This document shows positions 16,562 to 23,752 of a stretch of 36,415 nucleotides of DNA, in pieces; the first letter of the stretch is position 1; every line of letters begins with the position of its first letter. The position numbers and the translations under genes were made by a program. The notes beneath the pieces were generated by a model. It was not told the DNA's origin. It worked only from the letters and a program-made list of their open reading frames with translations, and ran no database searches. This DNA is from a virus, in IMG/VR virus record IMGVR_UViG_3300042468_000763, positions 1-36,415 of that record. One strand, given 5' to 3'.

Positions 16562-16570
16562 CTAAATACC
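16562..16570 (+). promoter_or_regulatory. Late-promoter-like element for the gp4 operon
   Basis: CTAAATACC on the plus strand ends 31 bases before the gp4 ATG. The same nonamer is found on the minus strand at 25144-25136, 30 bases before another gene. It resembles the T4 late -10 element (TATAAATA). Confidence 0.5.
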
Positions 16571-16593
16571 TTTTATGAGTCTTATTAGTATAA

Positions 16594-16601
16594 GTATTTA
16601 G
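16594..16601 (-). promoter_or_regulatory. Late-promoter-like element for the gp54/gp26 operon
   Basis: CTAAATAC on the minus strand, 33 bases before the GTG start of the gp54-like gene. It forms a perfect inverted repeat with the plus-strand copy at 16562-16569 in the divergent gap. Confidence 0.5.
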
Positions 16602-17045
16602 ATGTCTTATAAAGGAAAATTTAAACCATCATTTCCAGAAAAGTATCTTGGTGACCCGACTAACATTATATACAGGTCTTTGTGGGAATTGAAGTTTCTG
16701 AAATATTGCGATACGAATGAAAATATTTTAGAATATGCCTCTGAAGAACTTGCCATTCCTTATCGTTCTTCTGTAGATGGCAAGGTTCATAGATATTTTC
16801 CGGATGCTTATATAAAGGTCAAAGAACCAGATGGAAGCACTAAAAAATATTTGATTGAGATTAAACCTTATAAGCAAACGATGCCACCACCCAAACCAAA
16901 AAGGCAGACCAAAGGATATATCTATGAGGCATATGAGTATGCCAAGAATCAATCAAAATGGGAGGCAGCAAGAGAATATTGTAAGGACAGAGGATGGACC
17001 TTCAGAATTTTGACGGAAAATGAGCTTGGAATTGGTAAAAAATGA
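16602..17045 (+). CDS. gp4: Head completion protein gp4
   Basis: A 147-residue protein opening MSYKGKFKPSFPEKYLGDPT, then NIIYRSLWELKFLKYCDTNE and later VHRYFPDAYIKVKEPDGSTK, KYLIEIKPYKQT. This is a highly conserved sequence in T4-like phages, where gp4 (gp50/4/65) completes filled heads before tail joining. The layout 'E..FL.YCD..', 'RYFPD', 'LIEIKP' also resembles small PD-(D/E)XK/TnsA-like nuclease folds: D at PDAY and E-x-K at IEIKP could be active-site residues. Nuclease activity is inference. The stop overlaps the next start as ATGA. Confidence 0.88.
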   Translation: MSYKGKFKPSFPEKYLGDPTNIIYRSLWELKFLKYCDTNENILEYASEELAIPYRSSVDGKVHRYFPDAYIKVKEPDGSTKKYLIEIKPYKQTMPPPKPKRQTKGYIYEAYEYAKNQSKWEAAREYCKDRGWTFRILTENELGIGKK

Positions 17046-17389
17046 ATCGTATCAAACCCCTACTTAAAAACTTATACGGAACAGAAGATGCGGAGGATTT
17101 GATGTTAGAAATACTTGATGTATTGAAAGAAACCACAAGGTCTCCACAGGCAGGTAAGTTTTATACTTTTGTTTATAGACCAAAGACCCCTCGTGTAAGG
17201 TATGATGCAAATCCTTTTGTTGCCGTTACAAATGTTTATTCCTGGGGATTTAGTGGTATTAACTTTCACTGGGGAGAACAACGTCAATATACTCTTGAAG
17301 AAGTGATTGGACCTCTACATATTGTAGATAAAAATGAAGTAAGTGATTTGAGAAGAATACCTTTCGGACAAATCAAGATAAATAACTAA
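17042..17389 (+). CDS. Conserved cyanophage protein between gp4 and gp48, unknown function
   Basis: A 115-residue protein (MNRIKPLLKNLYGTEDAEDL...). The segment FYTFVYRPKTPRVRYDANPF, VAVTNVYSWGFSGINFHWGE and RQYTLEEVIGPLHIV is one I recall as strongly conserved in cyanomyoviruses at this same position. It has no signal peptide, membrane segment or catalytic motif that I can name. Its start overlaps the gp4 stop (ATGA), so translation is probably coupled. The next gene, gp48, begins nine bases after its stop. A structural or assembly role in the neck or baseplate is suggested only by neighbours. Confidence 0.75.
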   Translation: MNRIKPLLKNLYGTEDAEDLMLEILDVLKETTRSPQAGKFYTFVYRPKTPRVRYDANPFVAVTNVYSWGFSGINFHWGEQRQYTLEEVIGPLHIVDKNEVSDLRRIPFGQIKINN

Positions 17390-17397
17390 AAAGATAA

Positions 17398-18366
17398 ATG
17401 GTAAACGGATTTAACATATCAAGAAGTTTATCACCGAATGCGGAAAGAATTGCTGGAGATGCTTCTGCTAAACTTTCTTCGTCTGCGGCACCTCTTAGAT
17501 ATCCACAAAAAAGTATTGGTAAGGACGACGATTACCTAGAAATAGGTGTGATTAAGTATGTTCCTCCTGGACTTGAAACTGGAACAAATAATCTTAAGTT
17601 GCAGACAGGGACTGAAAAAAATTCAAAACAAAAAGCAGAAAAAACAATACAATTACCAATACCATCAAATATTGGAGACACAAATCAAGTCAATTGGGGT
17701 GATGATAGTTTGAATCCTCTTGCCGCTTTTGGTGCTGAACAAGCAGGAAAAGTTCTTAATAGTGGTAACTTTGGAAAAGGTCTTGTTGATGCTGCTAGAG
17801 AAATTGGAAACACTGGACGTGAAATTGCAACCAAAGGTGGTGGGCAGGATTTAATCACAAAGTATTTTCAATCAAAACTAGTTAATGAATTGGGAGCAAA
17901 TACGTCTCCAGAAGGATTATTATCAAGAGCCAGTGGAAATGTTTTAAATCCAAATCTAGAACTATTATTCCAGGGTGTCAATTTAAGGTCTTTTGCCTTT
18001 GATTTTGATTTTGCTCCAAGAGATGAGAAAGAATCTAATGTAGTTAAAGAAATTATAAGAATCTTTAAGCAATCTATGGCACCAAAAACTGGTAGCAATA
18101 CTGAAGGTGCTGGTTTATTCATTTCAGCACCAAATATTTTCCTTCTAAAATATAAGAGTGGAAGTCAAGACCATCCTTACCTAAACAAATTCAAACCCTG
18201 TGCTCTGACTAGTATGGGTATGAATTATACGGGTTCAGGTTCATATGCTACTTATGCTGATAAAACTCCGGTTCATATGAAATTGTCTCTTAGTTTTACC
18301 GAACTGAATCCGATTTATAATGAAGATTATAATAGTAGTATTGGTCAACAAGCAGTAGGTTACTGA
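17398..18366 (+). CDS. gp48: Baseplate tail-tube cap gp48
   Basis: A 322-residue protein. The N-terminal third (MVNGFNISRSLSPNAERIAG...) is low-complexity and polar. The C-terminal part holds the conserved tube-cap features: VNLRSFAFDFDFAPRDEKES, NVVKEIIRIFKQSMAPK, LFISAPNIFLLKYKSGSQDH and CALTSMGMNYTGSGSYATYA, finishing MKLSLSFTELNPIYNEDY. In T4, gp48 and gp54 bridge the baseplate hub and the first tube ring. The neighbour gp53 (one base downstream) is a usual gp48 neighbour in cyanophages, as I recall. gp48 and gp54 are paralogues, so the numbering could be swapped with the gp54-like gene on the other strand. Confidence 0.72.
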   Translation: MVNGFNISRSLSPNAERIAGDASAKLSSSAAPLRYPQKSIGKDDDYLEIGVIKYVPPGLETGTNNLKLQTGTEKNSKQKAEKTIQLPIPSNIGDTNQVNWGDDSLNPLAAFGAEQAGKVLNSGNFGKGLVDAAREIGNTGREIATKGGGQDLITKYFQSKLVNELGANTSPEGLLSRASGNVLNPNLELLFQGVNLRSFAFDFDFAPRDEKESNVVKEIIRIFKQSMAPKTGSNTEGAGLFISAPNIFLLKYKSGSQDHPYLNKFKPCALTSMGMNYTGSGSYATYADKTPVHMKLSLSFTELNPIYNEDYNSSIGQQAVGY

Positions 18367-18367
18367 T

Positions 18368-19015
18368 ATGTCTTACTTTAGAGAGCTTCCAGATTTAGAG
18401 TACCAATCACCCTTTGTGGATAGTAATTCTTCACAGAATTATGTAAGAGCAAAGAATCTATTTCGTCGTGTAAAACTTCGTGATGACTTAAAGAATGTTT
18501 TTACTCTGTTTAATAAGTATCAGATTCCGGAAGGAGCAAGACCCGATACTGTTGCCGAAGAAGTTTATGGAAAGGCAGATTATGACTGGGTTGTTATATT
18601 AACGGCAGGTATTGTACATATCAGAGATGAATGGCCTCTTTCTAATAGGGATATCTATAGATACTCGGAACAATTATATGGAAATGACTTAAATGCAATA
18701 CATCATTATGAAACTAAAGAAATCAAAGATTCTAATGGAAGACTCATACTTCCTAGTGGTAAAATTGTAGACCCAACATTTACTATTCCAGACCCTAATA
18801 TTTCCATACAAACTTTAAATCCTGTTGTCGGTATTAGTAACTATGAATATGAAACTAGAAAGAATGAGGAAAAGAGGTCCATCTATCTACTAAGAACGGA
18901 ATATCTACAACAATACTTAAATGATATGAGAAGGATTATGTATTATGATAGGTCTTCTCAATATATTGATAAAAAATTAATTCGCACCGAAAACACAAGA
19001 GTCACGATGCCATAA
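18368..19015 (+). CDS. gp53: Baseplate wedge subunit gp53
   Basis: A 215-residue protein. The block YQIPEGARPDTVAEEVYGKA, DYDWVVILTAGIVHIRDEWP, LSNRDIYRYSEQLYG has the gp53 family pattern: 'RPE..A...YG...Y.WV.L..N' followed by a short helix and Y-rich end. In T4, gp53 is the LysM-like wedge subunit that locks wedges around the hub. Only one base separates it from gp48. The gene ends just before a bidirectional terminator facing gp32 on the other strand. The C-terminal region (EYETRKNEEKRSIYLLRTEY) is charged and probably helical. Confidence 0.82.
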   Translation: MSYFRELPDLEYQSPFVDSNSSQNYVRAKNLFRRVKLRDDLKNVFTLFNKYQIPEGARPDTVAEEVYGKADYDWVVILTAGIVHIRDEWPLSNRDIYRYSEQLYGNDLNAIHHYETKEIKDSNGRLILPSGKIVDPTFTIPDPNISIQTLNPVVGISNYEYETRKNEEKRSIYLLRTEYLQQYLNDMRRIMYYDRSSQYIDKKLIRTENTRVTMP

Positions 19016-19016
19016 A

Positions 19017-19040
19017 AAAGAGGAGATTTCTCTCCTCTTT
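19017..19040. terminator. Bidirectional intrinsic terminator between gp53 and gp32
   Basis: AAAGAGGAGA (19017-19026) and TCTCCTCTTT (19031-19040) form a perfect 10-bp stem with a 4-base loop. On the minus strand the stem runs into TTTTTT. On the plus strand the T-run is short and within the stem, so termination is probably stronger for the gp32 direction. It sits two bases after the gp53 stop and six bases before the gp32 stop codon. Confidence 0.8.
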
Positions 19041-19045
19041 ACCTA

Positions 19046-19960
19046 TTATTCCGCTAGGCGGGCAAAATATGATAAGGTTTCATCAGAATCCTCATCATCA
19101 TCAACCGCAACAGAACGAGTCGGTTTCAGGTTGCTAAGTTCGGTACGCAGGTCTTCAGTCAGAGAAGGAGCAGGACCACGATAGTCATCCTCATCCTCAA
19201 CTTCAGAATCAGTACGGGATGTTTTTCCACCTAAGGCAACTTCAAGACGCTTCTTCATTTCTTCATAGGACTTGAACTGGTCAGGAGAAACAAACTCGGA
19301 AAGAGAAAACTGCTTCTTCCAGATTGCTTCCATAGCATCATCATCATTCAACAAAGCACCCTGAGCGGCAAATTCGCTGGAATCATAGTTCCTATAACCA
19401 GCAACACTCTTTGCCTTCAGTTTGAAATTAGCACCAGTCCAGAAATCAAACGGATCGATGGCAGTTTCATCTTCAAACTCAGGTTGCATCGCTTCCGTGA
19501 GTTTGTCAAAGATTTTCTTACCATACTTGAAGAGAAAGACTTTACCCTCATTATCAGGATTAGCAGGGTCCTTGACAACATAGATATTACTCATATAAGT
19601 CAGTTTACGCTTCTGCTTACGGGCAACTTCCTTATTGGAGTCTATACCAGAGTTCCACAATTGACCGTTGTGCTCACATACGGGGCACTTCTGGTTGAGA
19701 GTAGTGAGACACGAGTCTATCAACCAACCTCCGGGTCCCTGAAAGGCGTGAGAATAGACTTTGACGAATGGTAGGTCTTCACCATCAGGAGCAGGAAGGA
19801 AGCGAATGACGGCATAACCATTATTTGCTTTATCACATTCCAATTTCCACAGACGGTCATCAGAAGAATTACCAGAATTATTCATTTTTTCGACTTCTTT
19901 CACCAGTTTTTCGGTGAGAGAACCAAGTTTAGATTGTTTTTTTAAGTCCGAGAACGACAT
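19046..19960 (-). CDS. gp32: Single-stranded DNA-binding protein gp32
   Basis: A 304-residue protein. The N-terminus (LKKQSKLGSLTEKLVKEVEK) matches the self-association domain of gp32. The core has RLWKLECDKANNGYAVIRFL and the zinc site H71, C84, C92, C95 (within HAFQ...DSC...KCPVCEH), the His-Cys3 arrangement of T4 gp32. KQKRKLTYMSNIYVVKDPAN is the DNA-binding OB region. The C-terminus (about 250-304) is rich in Asp and Glu, as needed to bind partner proteins such as gp59. It coats ssDNA in replication and recombination. It has its own sigma70-type promoter (TTGACT-17-TATAAT) about 43 bases upstream of the ATG. Confidence 0.93.
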   Translation of the reverse strand: MSFSDLKKQSKLGSLTEKLVKEVEKMNNSGNSSDDRLWKLECDKANNGYAVIRFLPAPDGEDLPFVKVYSHAFQGPGGWLIDSCLTTLNQKCPVCEHNGQLWNSGIDSNKEVARKQKRKLTYMSNIYVVKDPANPDNEGKVFLFKYGKKIFDKLTEAMQPEFEDETAIDPFDFWTGANFKLKAKSVAGYRNYDSSEFAAQGALLNDDDAMEAIWKKQFSLSEFVSPDQFKSYEEMKKRLEVALGGKTSRTDSEVEDEDDYRGPAPSLTEDLRTELSNLKPTRSVAVDDDEDSDETLSYFARLAE

Positions 19961-20002
19961 AAGATTTTTTAGGATAGTTTGGATTTGTTGGATTACTTAG
20001 AT

Positions 20003-20031
20003 ATTATAGCAAAAAATCACTCATTAGTCAA
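20003..20031 (-). promoter_or_regulatory. Sigma70-type promoter of gp32
   Basis: The minus strand has TTGACT (20031-20026), a 17-base spacer and TATAAT (20008-20003). The -10 box is 42 bases before the gp32 ATG. The -35 box overlaps the stop codon of the upstream DUF1825 gene and lies in the loop of a terminator hairpin. This points to use by host RNA polymerase with its main sigma factor. Confidence 0.8.
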
Positions 20032-20049
20032 GATACTTTTTGAGTGATT
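20011..20049 (-). terminator. Intrinsic terminator overlapping the gp32 promoter
   Basis: On the minus strand AATCACTCA (20049-20041) pairs perfectly with TGAGTGATT (20023-20015) across a 17-base loop, followed by TTTT to 20011 (a T6 run with the stem end). The loop contains the upstream gene's stop codon and the -35 box, and the T-run lies in the promoter spacer. Confidence 0.6.
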
Positions 20050-20353
20050 CAATTGTTTTTGTCATACTACTGAAAAGTATATTCATATCAGTCTCTGGTG
20101 GAAATCCCATCAGAGCAACTGACCTTCTTAGATTTTCTTTCATCTCAACTGCTTGAGGGTCATCGGAAAGAGAAAGTCTTGTGTACATAATACGCTGCTT
20201 TTCAAGCAGTATTGTCATTTTATCAATATGTTCCAGTTTATCTTCACGAGGCATCATACCAAAAGTTAAAATACTATTGTATATAAACTCTTGAAGTTGA
20301 TTGATTTCTTTTAGTTCATCCTGAATAATATCAGAATCAAAAAAACTACTCAT
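20024..20353 (-). CDS. DUF1825 family protein
   Basis: A 109-residue protein. MSSFFDSDIIQDELKEINQL, FGMMPREDKLEHIDKMTILL, EKQRIMYTRLSLSDDPQA and the later LRRSVALMGFPPETDMNILF match the DUF1825 family as I remember it, found in cyanobacteria and cyanophages. It is predicted to be all-helical and has no known activity. Its ATG overlaps the end of gp59 by eight bases, so it is translated with the helicase loader, and it ends inside the gp32 promoter/terminator element. A link to replication or late transcription is suggested by neighbours only. It is a good marker for a cyanophage origin. Confidence 0.78.
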   Translation of the reverse strand: MSSFFDSDIIQDELKEINQLQEFIYNSILTFGMMPREDKLEHIDKMTILLEKQRIMYTRLSLSDDPQAVEMKENLRRSVALMGFPPETDMNILFSSMTKTIESLKKYLD

Positions 20354-20933
20354 TTATAATGTCCCGTAAAAGTTTTTTGTACTGGAATATATCAATATGT
20401 ATAAAGGGTTTGTATTTCTTAATTTTTAAACTTACGGTTTCCCATACTGGGTCCAGAAGTTTCTTGTCAAACTCACTAATATACGAAAATATTTTATCAT
20501 AGATTACCATTATTTCGGGTGCCAATTCACTTTTTAGAAATGTTTTGAGAAGAATTGGATGACCTTTCGAGCAGTCGAATACATTCTCTAATTTTGCCTG
20601 AGAGAACAATTCTGTCGATTGCTCCTTGAATAAGTAAGTCAGACTCTGCTGCCTTTTCATCCATTCTTGGTAGGTTCTTTCTCCAGAATTGATAATTTCG
20701 CCAATCCATAAGTTACTCGTATTGTCTGCTGCTACAAAGTTTGATACTAGAAAATTAACAATTTCTTTATCATTATATTTTCTTGAAGATTTCTCGAAGA
20801 AATATTTGTCTTTGCGTTTATTGAAGGAAGTTAGTGTTGCTCTTGTTTTTTTATATTTAAAGTAATCATATTTGGGATTAGAAAAGTGATTCTTGATTCC
20901 CAAATAAGCCTGATAAGTTTCAAAGGGTGACAT
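20346..20933 (-). CDS. gp59: Replicative helicase loader gp59
   Basis: A 195-residue, mostly helical, basic protein. MSPFETYQAYLGIKNHFSNP, KYDYFKYKKTR and FNKRKDKYFFEKSSRKYNDK correspond to T4 gp59 ('YLMIKQHM.GKYDVIKY....RRDKYFFQKL..KY'). VNFLVSNFVAADNTSNLWIG matches 'FISNLVA....WIG'. In T4, gp59 loads the gp41 helicase onto gp32-coated forks, and gp32 is two genes downstream here. The start overlaps the gp33 stop (TGATG). Confidence 0.87.
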   Translation of the reverse strand: MSPFETYQAYLGIKNHFSNPKYDYFKYKKTRATLTSFNKRKDKYFFEKSSRKYNDKEIVNFLVSNFVAADNTSNLWIGEIINSGERTYQEWMKRQQSLTYLFKEQSTELFSQAKLENVFDCSKGHPILLKTFLKSELAPEIMVIYDKIFSYISEFDKKLLDPVWETVSLKIKKYKPFIHIDIFQYKKLLRDIINE

Positions 20934-21247
20934 CAGATAGGCAGTTTTGCTTTCGAAATTCGCTTCATAAAATTCAAATTAATCGCATCATACTTCAATC
21001 TTTCTTTAAGAGGTTTGGAAACTAACTTAGTAACTGATTCAATATCAATACCATTAATTTCACAATAATGACAAATTGCATCGATATAATTGCAGTTTTC
21101 TTCGGCAACTATTTTTTCGATTTCTATAGCAAACTTAGAAGGTGTAAGAAACTTATCTTCAATTGCCTTCTCTAATTCTTTATTCGATTCGGGTGATTCC
21201 ATATCTTCTATATTAATCTCTAGAAATGTCGCTAGTATATTTGTCAT
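20933..21247 (-). CDS. gp33: Late transcription coactivator gp33
   Basis: A 104-residue acidic, helical protein. FAIEIEKIVAEENCNYIDAI, CHYCEINGIDIESVTKLVSK and PLKERLKYDAINLNFM align with T4 gp33 ('FIIEKMVEEFGMSYLEATTAFLEENSIPETQFAKFIP..I.EKI..EA...NLL'). In T4, gp33 bridges the sliding clamp and RNA polymerase carrying gp55 to activate late promoters. The late-promoter-like TAAATA elements elsewhere in the window fit. It has a consensus sigma70-type promoter directly upstream, so it is probably made early or mid-infection, and it leads the gp33-gp59-DUF1825 unit. Confidence 0.82.
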   Translation of the reverse strand: MTNILATFLEINIEDMESPESNKELEKAIEDKFLTPSKFAIEIEKIVAEENCNYIDAICHYCEINGIDIESVTKLVSKPLKERLKYDAINLNFMKRISKAKLPI

Positions 21248-21268
21248 AGTTTAGCAGTAATAATATGT

Positions 21269-21297
21269 ATTATAAGATATAATAATCAATTAGTCAA
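21269..21297 (-). promoter_or_regulatory. Sigma70-type promoter of the gp33-gp59-DUF1825 operon
   Basis: The minus strand reads TTGACT (21297-21292), 17 bases, TATAAT (21274-21269), 21 bases before the gp33 ATG. The -35 overlaps the TGA stop of the upstream nuclease gene. No T-tract hairpin is seen here, unlike the other two consensus promoters. Confidence 0.8.
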
Positions 21298-21971
21298 GTA
21301 GACATCAATTCGAGTTTATCATTCACAAACTTTTTGATGTATTGGACCACGAGTTTCATATACTTGTTTAGGTCTCTTTCTTCGTAAATGACACATTCTC
21401 CGTTCTCGCAGGTCATAATGATTACTAGTTTCTTAATCCGAATACCAGTCATCTCATAGAGTGCCATTCCATAGAACATCGCCTGAACGAAATAATTCTC
21501 AATCCATTCTCTGGGTTTGGGTTTTTTAGAAGTCTTGAAGTCAATAACCGAAAGTTCTCCATCAAACTCGGCAATACAATCAGTTGTCCCTGCCACACCA
21601 AGTTGCTTACTGTATAAGGCACCTTCTAGGCAGTAAATATTATCAATTTTATTCAGTTCAGTTTTAGCAATCTTAAAAAGAAAATCCGATATGGGTTGAA
21701 CTGTTGGAAGGTCTCTATTATAAAGATAATTCTCTACCAGAGTATGTAAGTCGGTTCCACGACTTGTTGATGACTTGGTGATTCGGTCTGCTTCCTCATT
21801 ACCGACTCTTTTACGCCATTTGACAAAGATTTCCTTATTAAAATGACTGGTTACTGAGGTAATGGAGACCAACTTGAGTAGTTGGTCCTCATCGGGAATA
21901 GAATAGTATCGGACCCCATCAATCGTTTCTCTTTCAAGTTGAGGAAGTACATTATCAAGATGATTAAACAT
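21294..21971 (-). CDS. PD-(D/E)XK (RecB-like) exonuclease
   Basis: A 225-residue protein with the RecB/Cas4/MGME1-type nuclease motifs in order: TSRGTDLHTLVENYL (His and Glu of motif I, about 69-83), CLEGALYSKQLGVAGTTDCI (E and D, about 114-133), LSVIDFKTSKKPKP (D-x-K, motif III) and YFVQAMFYGMALYE (conserved Q and Y). Such genes are common in T4-like cyanophages near phoH and are proposed to process DNA ends, but the in vivo substrate is unknown. The ATG overlaps the phoH stop (TAATG). Confidence 0.83.
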   Translation of the reverse strand: MFNHLDNVLPQLERETIDGVRYYSIPDEDQLLKLVSITSVTSHFNKEIFVKWRKRVGNEEADRITKSSTSRGTDLHTLVENYLYNRDLPTVQPISDFLFKIAKTELNKIDNIYCLEGALYSKQLGVAGTTDCIAEFDGELSVIDFKTSKKPKPREWIENYFVQAMFYGMALYEMTGIRIKKLVIIMTCENGECVIYEERDLNKYMKLVVQYIKKFVNDKLELMST

Positions 21972-22723
21972 TAAAAACCTGCTTCTAGTTTCGCAATAAT
22001 ATATTCTTTGACAAGTCCAGAACGAACAATATCATCGACACCAAATTCAATTATATCAAAAGATGTCATTTTACGCAAGACTGTCATAAAATCAATAATA
22101 CCATTTCTCTCATTAGTTTTTTGTAAATCTGACTGAGACGCATCTCCACAAAACATAATTTTAGAGTTTTCACCAACACGAGTGATAATAGAATCAAGTT
22201 CGTGATATGACATATTTTGGAATTCATCCACAATAATAATAGAATTATCAAGCGTGGTTCCTCTGAGGAATGAAGTACTCCAGAACTTAATGGTTTCCTG
22301 TGCCTTGAGATTGCCATAAAGCATCTCAAATTCAGCATCAGAAGGCATCTGGAACATATACTTAACCATATTCTTATAAGGAATTTGGTAAATATCCGAC
22401 TTGTCATCATAAGAACCGGGAAGAAATCCAATCTCTCTTGTGGCAACTAAAGAACGGACAAGATAGATTTTTTCGTAAGGTGTTTTTTCATCTAAAACCT
22501 CACGAAGAGCATTATAAAGAGTAATAAAAGTTTTACCCGTACCGGCACACCCATAGGCAACTAAATGTTTCTGTTCCGCATAAGAATCAAAAAGTTTTCT
22601 TTGATTATCTGTAAGTGGGTCAATATCTACTAGATATTCACCACTTAAGGGTTTTTTACGCTTTGTTTGACGAGTGGTAAGACCAACATCATTTTGTTGC
22701 TCTGCTCTTTTTCTTCTTGCCAT
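21971..22723 (-). CDS. phoH: PhoH-like P-loop ATPase
   Basis: A 250-residue protein. Walker A is GCAGTGKT at 58-65 and Walker B is IIIVDEFQNM with D166/E167. FCGDASQSDL is the sensor-like motif of PhoH/UvrD-type NTPases, and LTDNQRKLF is the family's entry motif. The N-terminus is basic (MARRKRAEQQ). PhoH is a signature gene of marine phages; its exact function is not settled. It is followed by the PD-(D/E)XK nuclease with a one-base overlap and preceded by the FmdB-like gene six bases upstream, so the three are probably co-transcribed. Confidence 0.92.
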   Translation of the reverse strand: MARRKRAEQQNDVGLTTRQTKRKKPLSGEYLVDIDPLTDNQRKLFDSYAEQKHLVAYGCAGTGKTFITLYNALREVLDEKTPYEKIYLVRSLVATREIGFLPGSYDDKSDIYQIPYKNMVKYMFQMPSDAEFEMLYGNLKAQETIKFWSTSFLRGTTLDNSIIIVDEFQNMSYHELDSIITRVGENSKIMFCGDASQSDLQKTNERNGIIDFMTVLRKMTSFDIIEFGVDDIVRSGLVKEYIIAKLEAGF

Positions 22724-22729
22724 AAGTGT

Positions 22730-22972
22730 TTATAGTTTTTTTACAGTTGAACCGGGCATTTTCTGAGCTTGTCCGAGTACATCATTCCACGAAGGATGTT
22801 TGGAGGTTAGTTTATTTCTCCAATCCCCCACTTCACCAACATTCATTTGTGTTGGTATAAGAGGTTTCATATGAGTATTTTCTTTGAGATATGGGTCTTT
22901 GTCTGCCATAAGCATCCATTTCTCAAAGATTTCACCTGTTTCTGTATTCTCAAATCTATAAGTTGGGCACAT
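22730..22972 (-). CDS. FmdB-like small conserved cyanophage protein
   Basis: An 80-residue protein beginning MCPTYRFENTETGEIFEKWM. The 'PTYRFEN..TGE.FE' start is that of the FmdB/zinc-ribbon regulator family, but the Cys pairs expected of a full zinc ribbon are missing: only one Cys, at position 2. The rest (VGEVGDWRNKLTSKHPSWND, VLGQAQKMPGSTVKKL) is a conserved tail I recall from cyanomyoviruses. Function is unknown. It lies between thyX and phoH. A CTAAATATT element 20 bases upstream, overlapping the thyX stop, could be a late promoter. Confidence 0.72.
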   Translation of the reverse strand: MCPTYRFENTETGEIFEKWMLMADKDPYLKENTHMKPLIPTQMNVGEVGDWRNKLTSKHPSWNDVLGQAQKMPGSTVKKL

Positions 22973-22991
22973 AAGGTATAATAATTTACAA

Positions 22992-23000
22992 AATATTTAG
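22992..23000 (-). promoter_or_regulatory. Late-promoter-like element before the FmdB-like gene
   Basis: The minus strand reads CTAAATATT at 23000-22992, 19 bases before the ATG at 22972 and overlapping the thyX stop codon. It resembles the CTAAATAC elements elsewhere but is less exact. Confidence 0.35.
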
Positions 23001-23752
23001 GGAGAAAGTCGTGCTTTGTGTAGACGCTTTTCTTCATAATAACTGAAGATTTCTGGGACCCATTCTTTCATTACTGGCACCATCGATTCACATAATGCCT
23101 GAATCTCTACTTGAGCATCAAGTTTAGCACGAAGGTCCAGAAAGTGAAGTGCGGCACGGAGCGAGAACGAAACCACAAAGTTCTGGCGAATGTTTTGAGG
23201 AAGATAATCACGAAGATGTTCCTCTGCCATACCACGAGTATCATAACCCTCTGCATACCTCTCAGATGCCGCCAGACAGAACTTTAGTTGCCTTTCGTAA
23301 TCTTCCTTCGTCCATTCGTACTTGTGCCCTTTACGGTCAAGGTAGAGACCTTCTGGACGCACATAGAAAACCTCTTCGGGTTTCAGGTCCCCAGTCGCAA
23401 CCTTTAATACACGACGACCAGTATAACGCTGAGACTGGACATCAAAGGAAACTCCAACACGGTGAGTCCTTGCCTGAACCATTACATTATGAACAAACCC
23501 AACACAGTCCAGAGAAATGGCAGGATGCTCCAGTGGACCCCAGTGTCCTCGTTCATTTGCAAGTAACTGTTCAATTACCCATTTACCACATTCTTTTTCC
23601 GCAGGAGGAAACTTGGTGTGAATAGGGTCTTCACTATAATCATTCTTACCTGCCTGCCAAACAAGAGTTTGTGGAAGTTGTGTCTGACGAATCATCACAA
23701 CTTGCATATAACGGTCAAGTTCTAAAAGGTCTTTTGCTTTAATTGGTTTCAT
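22997..23752 (-). CDS. thyX: Flavin-dependent thymidylate synthase ThyX
   Basis: A 251-residue protein. The ThyX signature is at 95-110, RTHRVGVSFDVQSQRY, supplying the dUMP/FAD-binding Arg, His and Ser residues. Other family features are ERGHWGPLEHPAISLDCVGF near 67-86 and NFVVSFSLRAALHFLDLR near 191-208. ThyX makes dTMP from dUMP with methylene-tetrahydrofolate and FAD, which supplies the phage with dTTP. The ATG overlaps the stop of the preceding small ORF (ATGA). The spacing between HR and the SxRY segment is one residue longer than the RHRxxSxNxxSxRY consensus, a variant I associate with cyanobacterial/cyanophage ThyX. Confidence 0.93.
   Translation of the reverse strand: MKPIKAKDLLELDRYMQVVMIRQTQLPQTLVWQAGKNDYSEDPIHTKFPPAEKECGKWVIEQLLANERGHWGPLEHPAISLDCVGFVHNVMVQARTHRVGVSFDVQSQRYTGRRVLKVATGDLKPEEVFYVRPEGLYLDRKGHKYEWTKEDYERQLKFCLAASERYAEGYDTRGMAEEHLRDYLPQNIRQNFVVSFSLRAALHFLDLRAKLDAQVEIQALCESMVPVMKEWVPEIFSYYEEKRLHKARLSP

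Noticed and set aside
23149-23625. 158-codon plus-strand ORF opposite thyX
   Set aside because: The minus-strand frame is a clear ThyX with its signature motif; the plus-strand product has no recognisable features.
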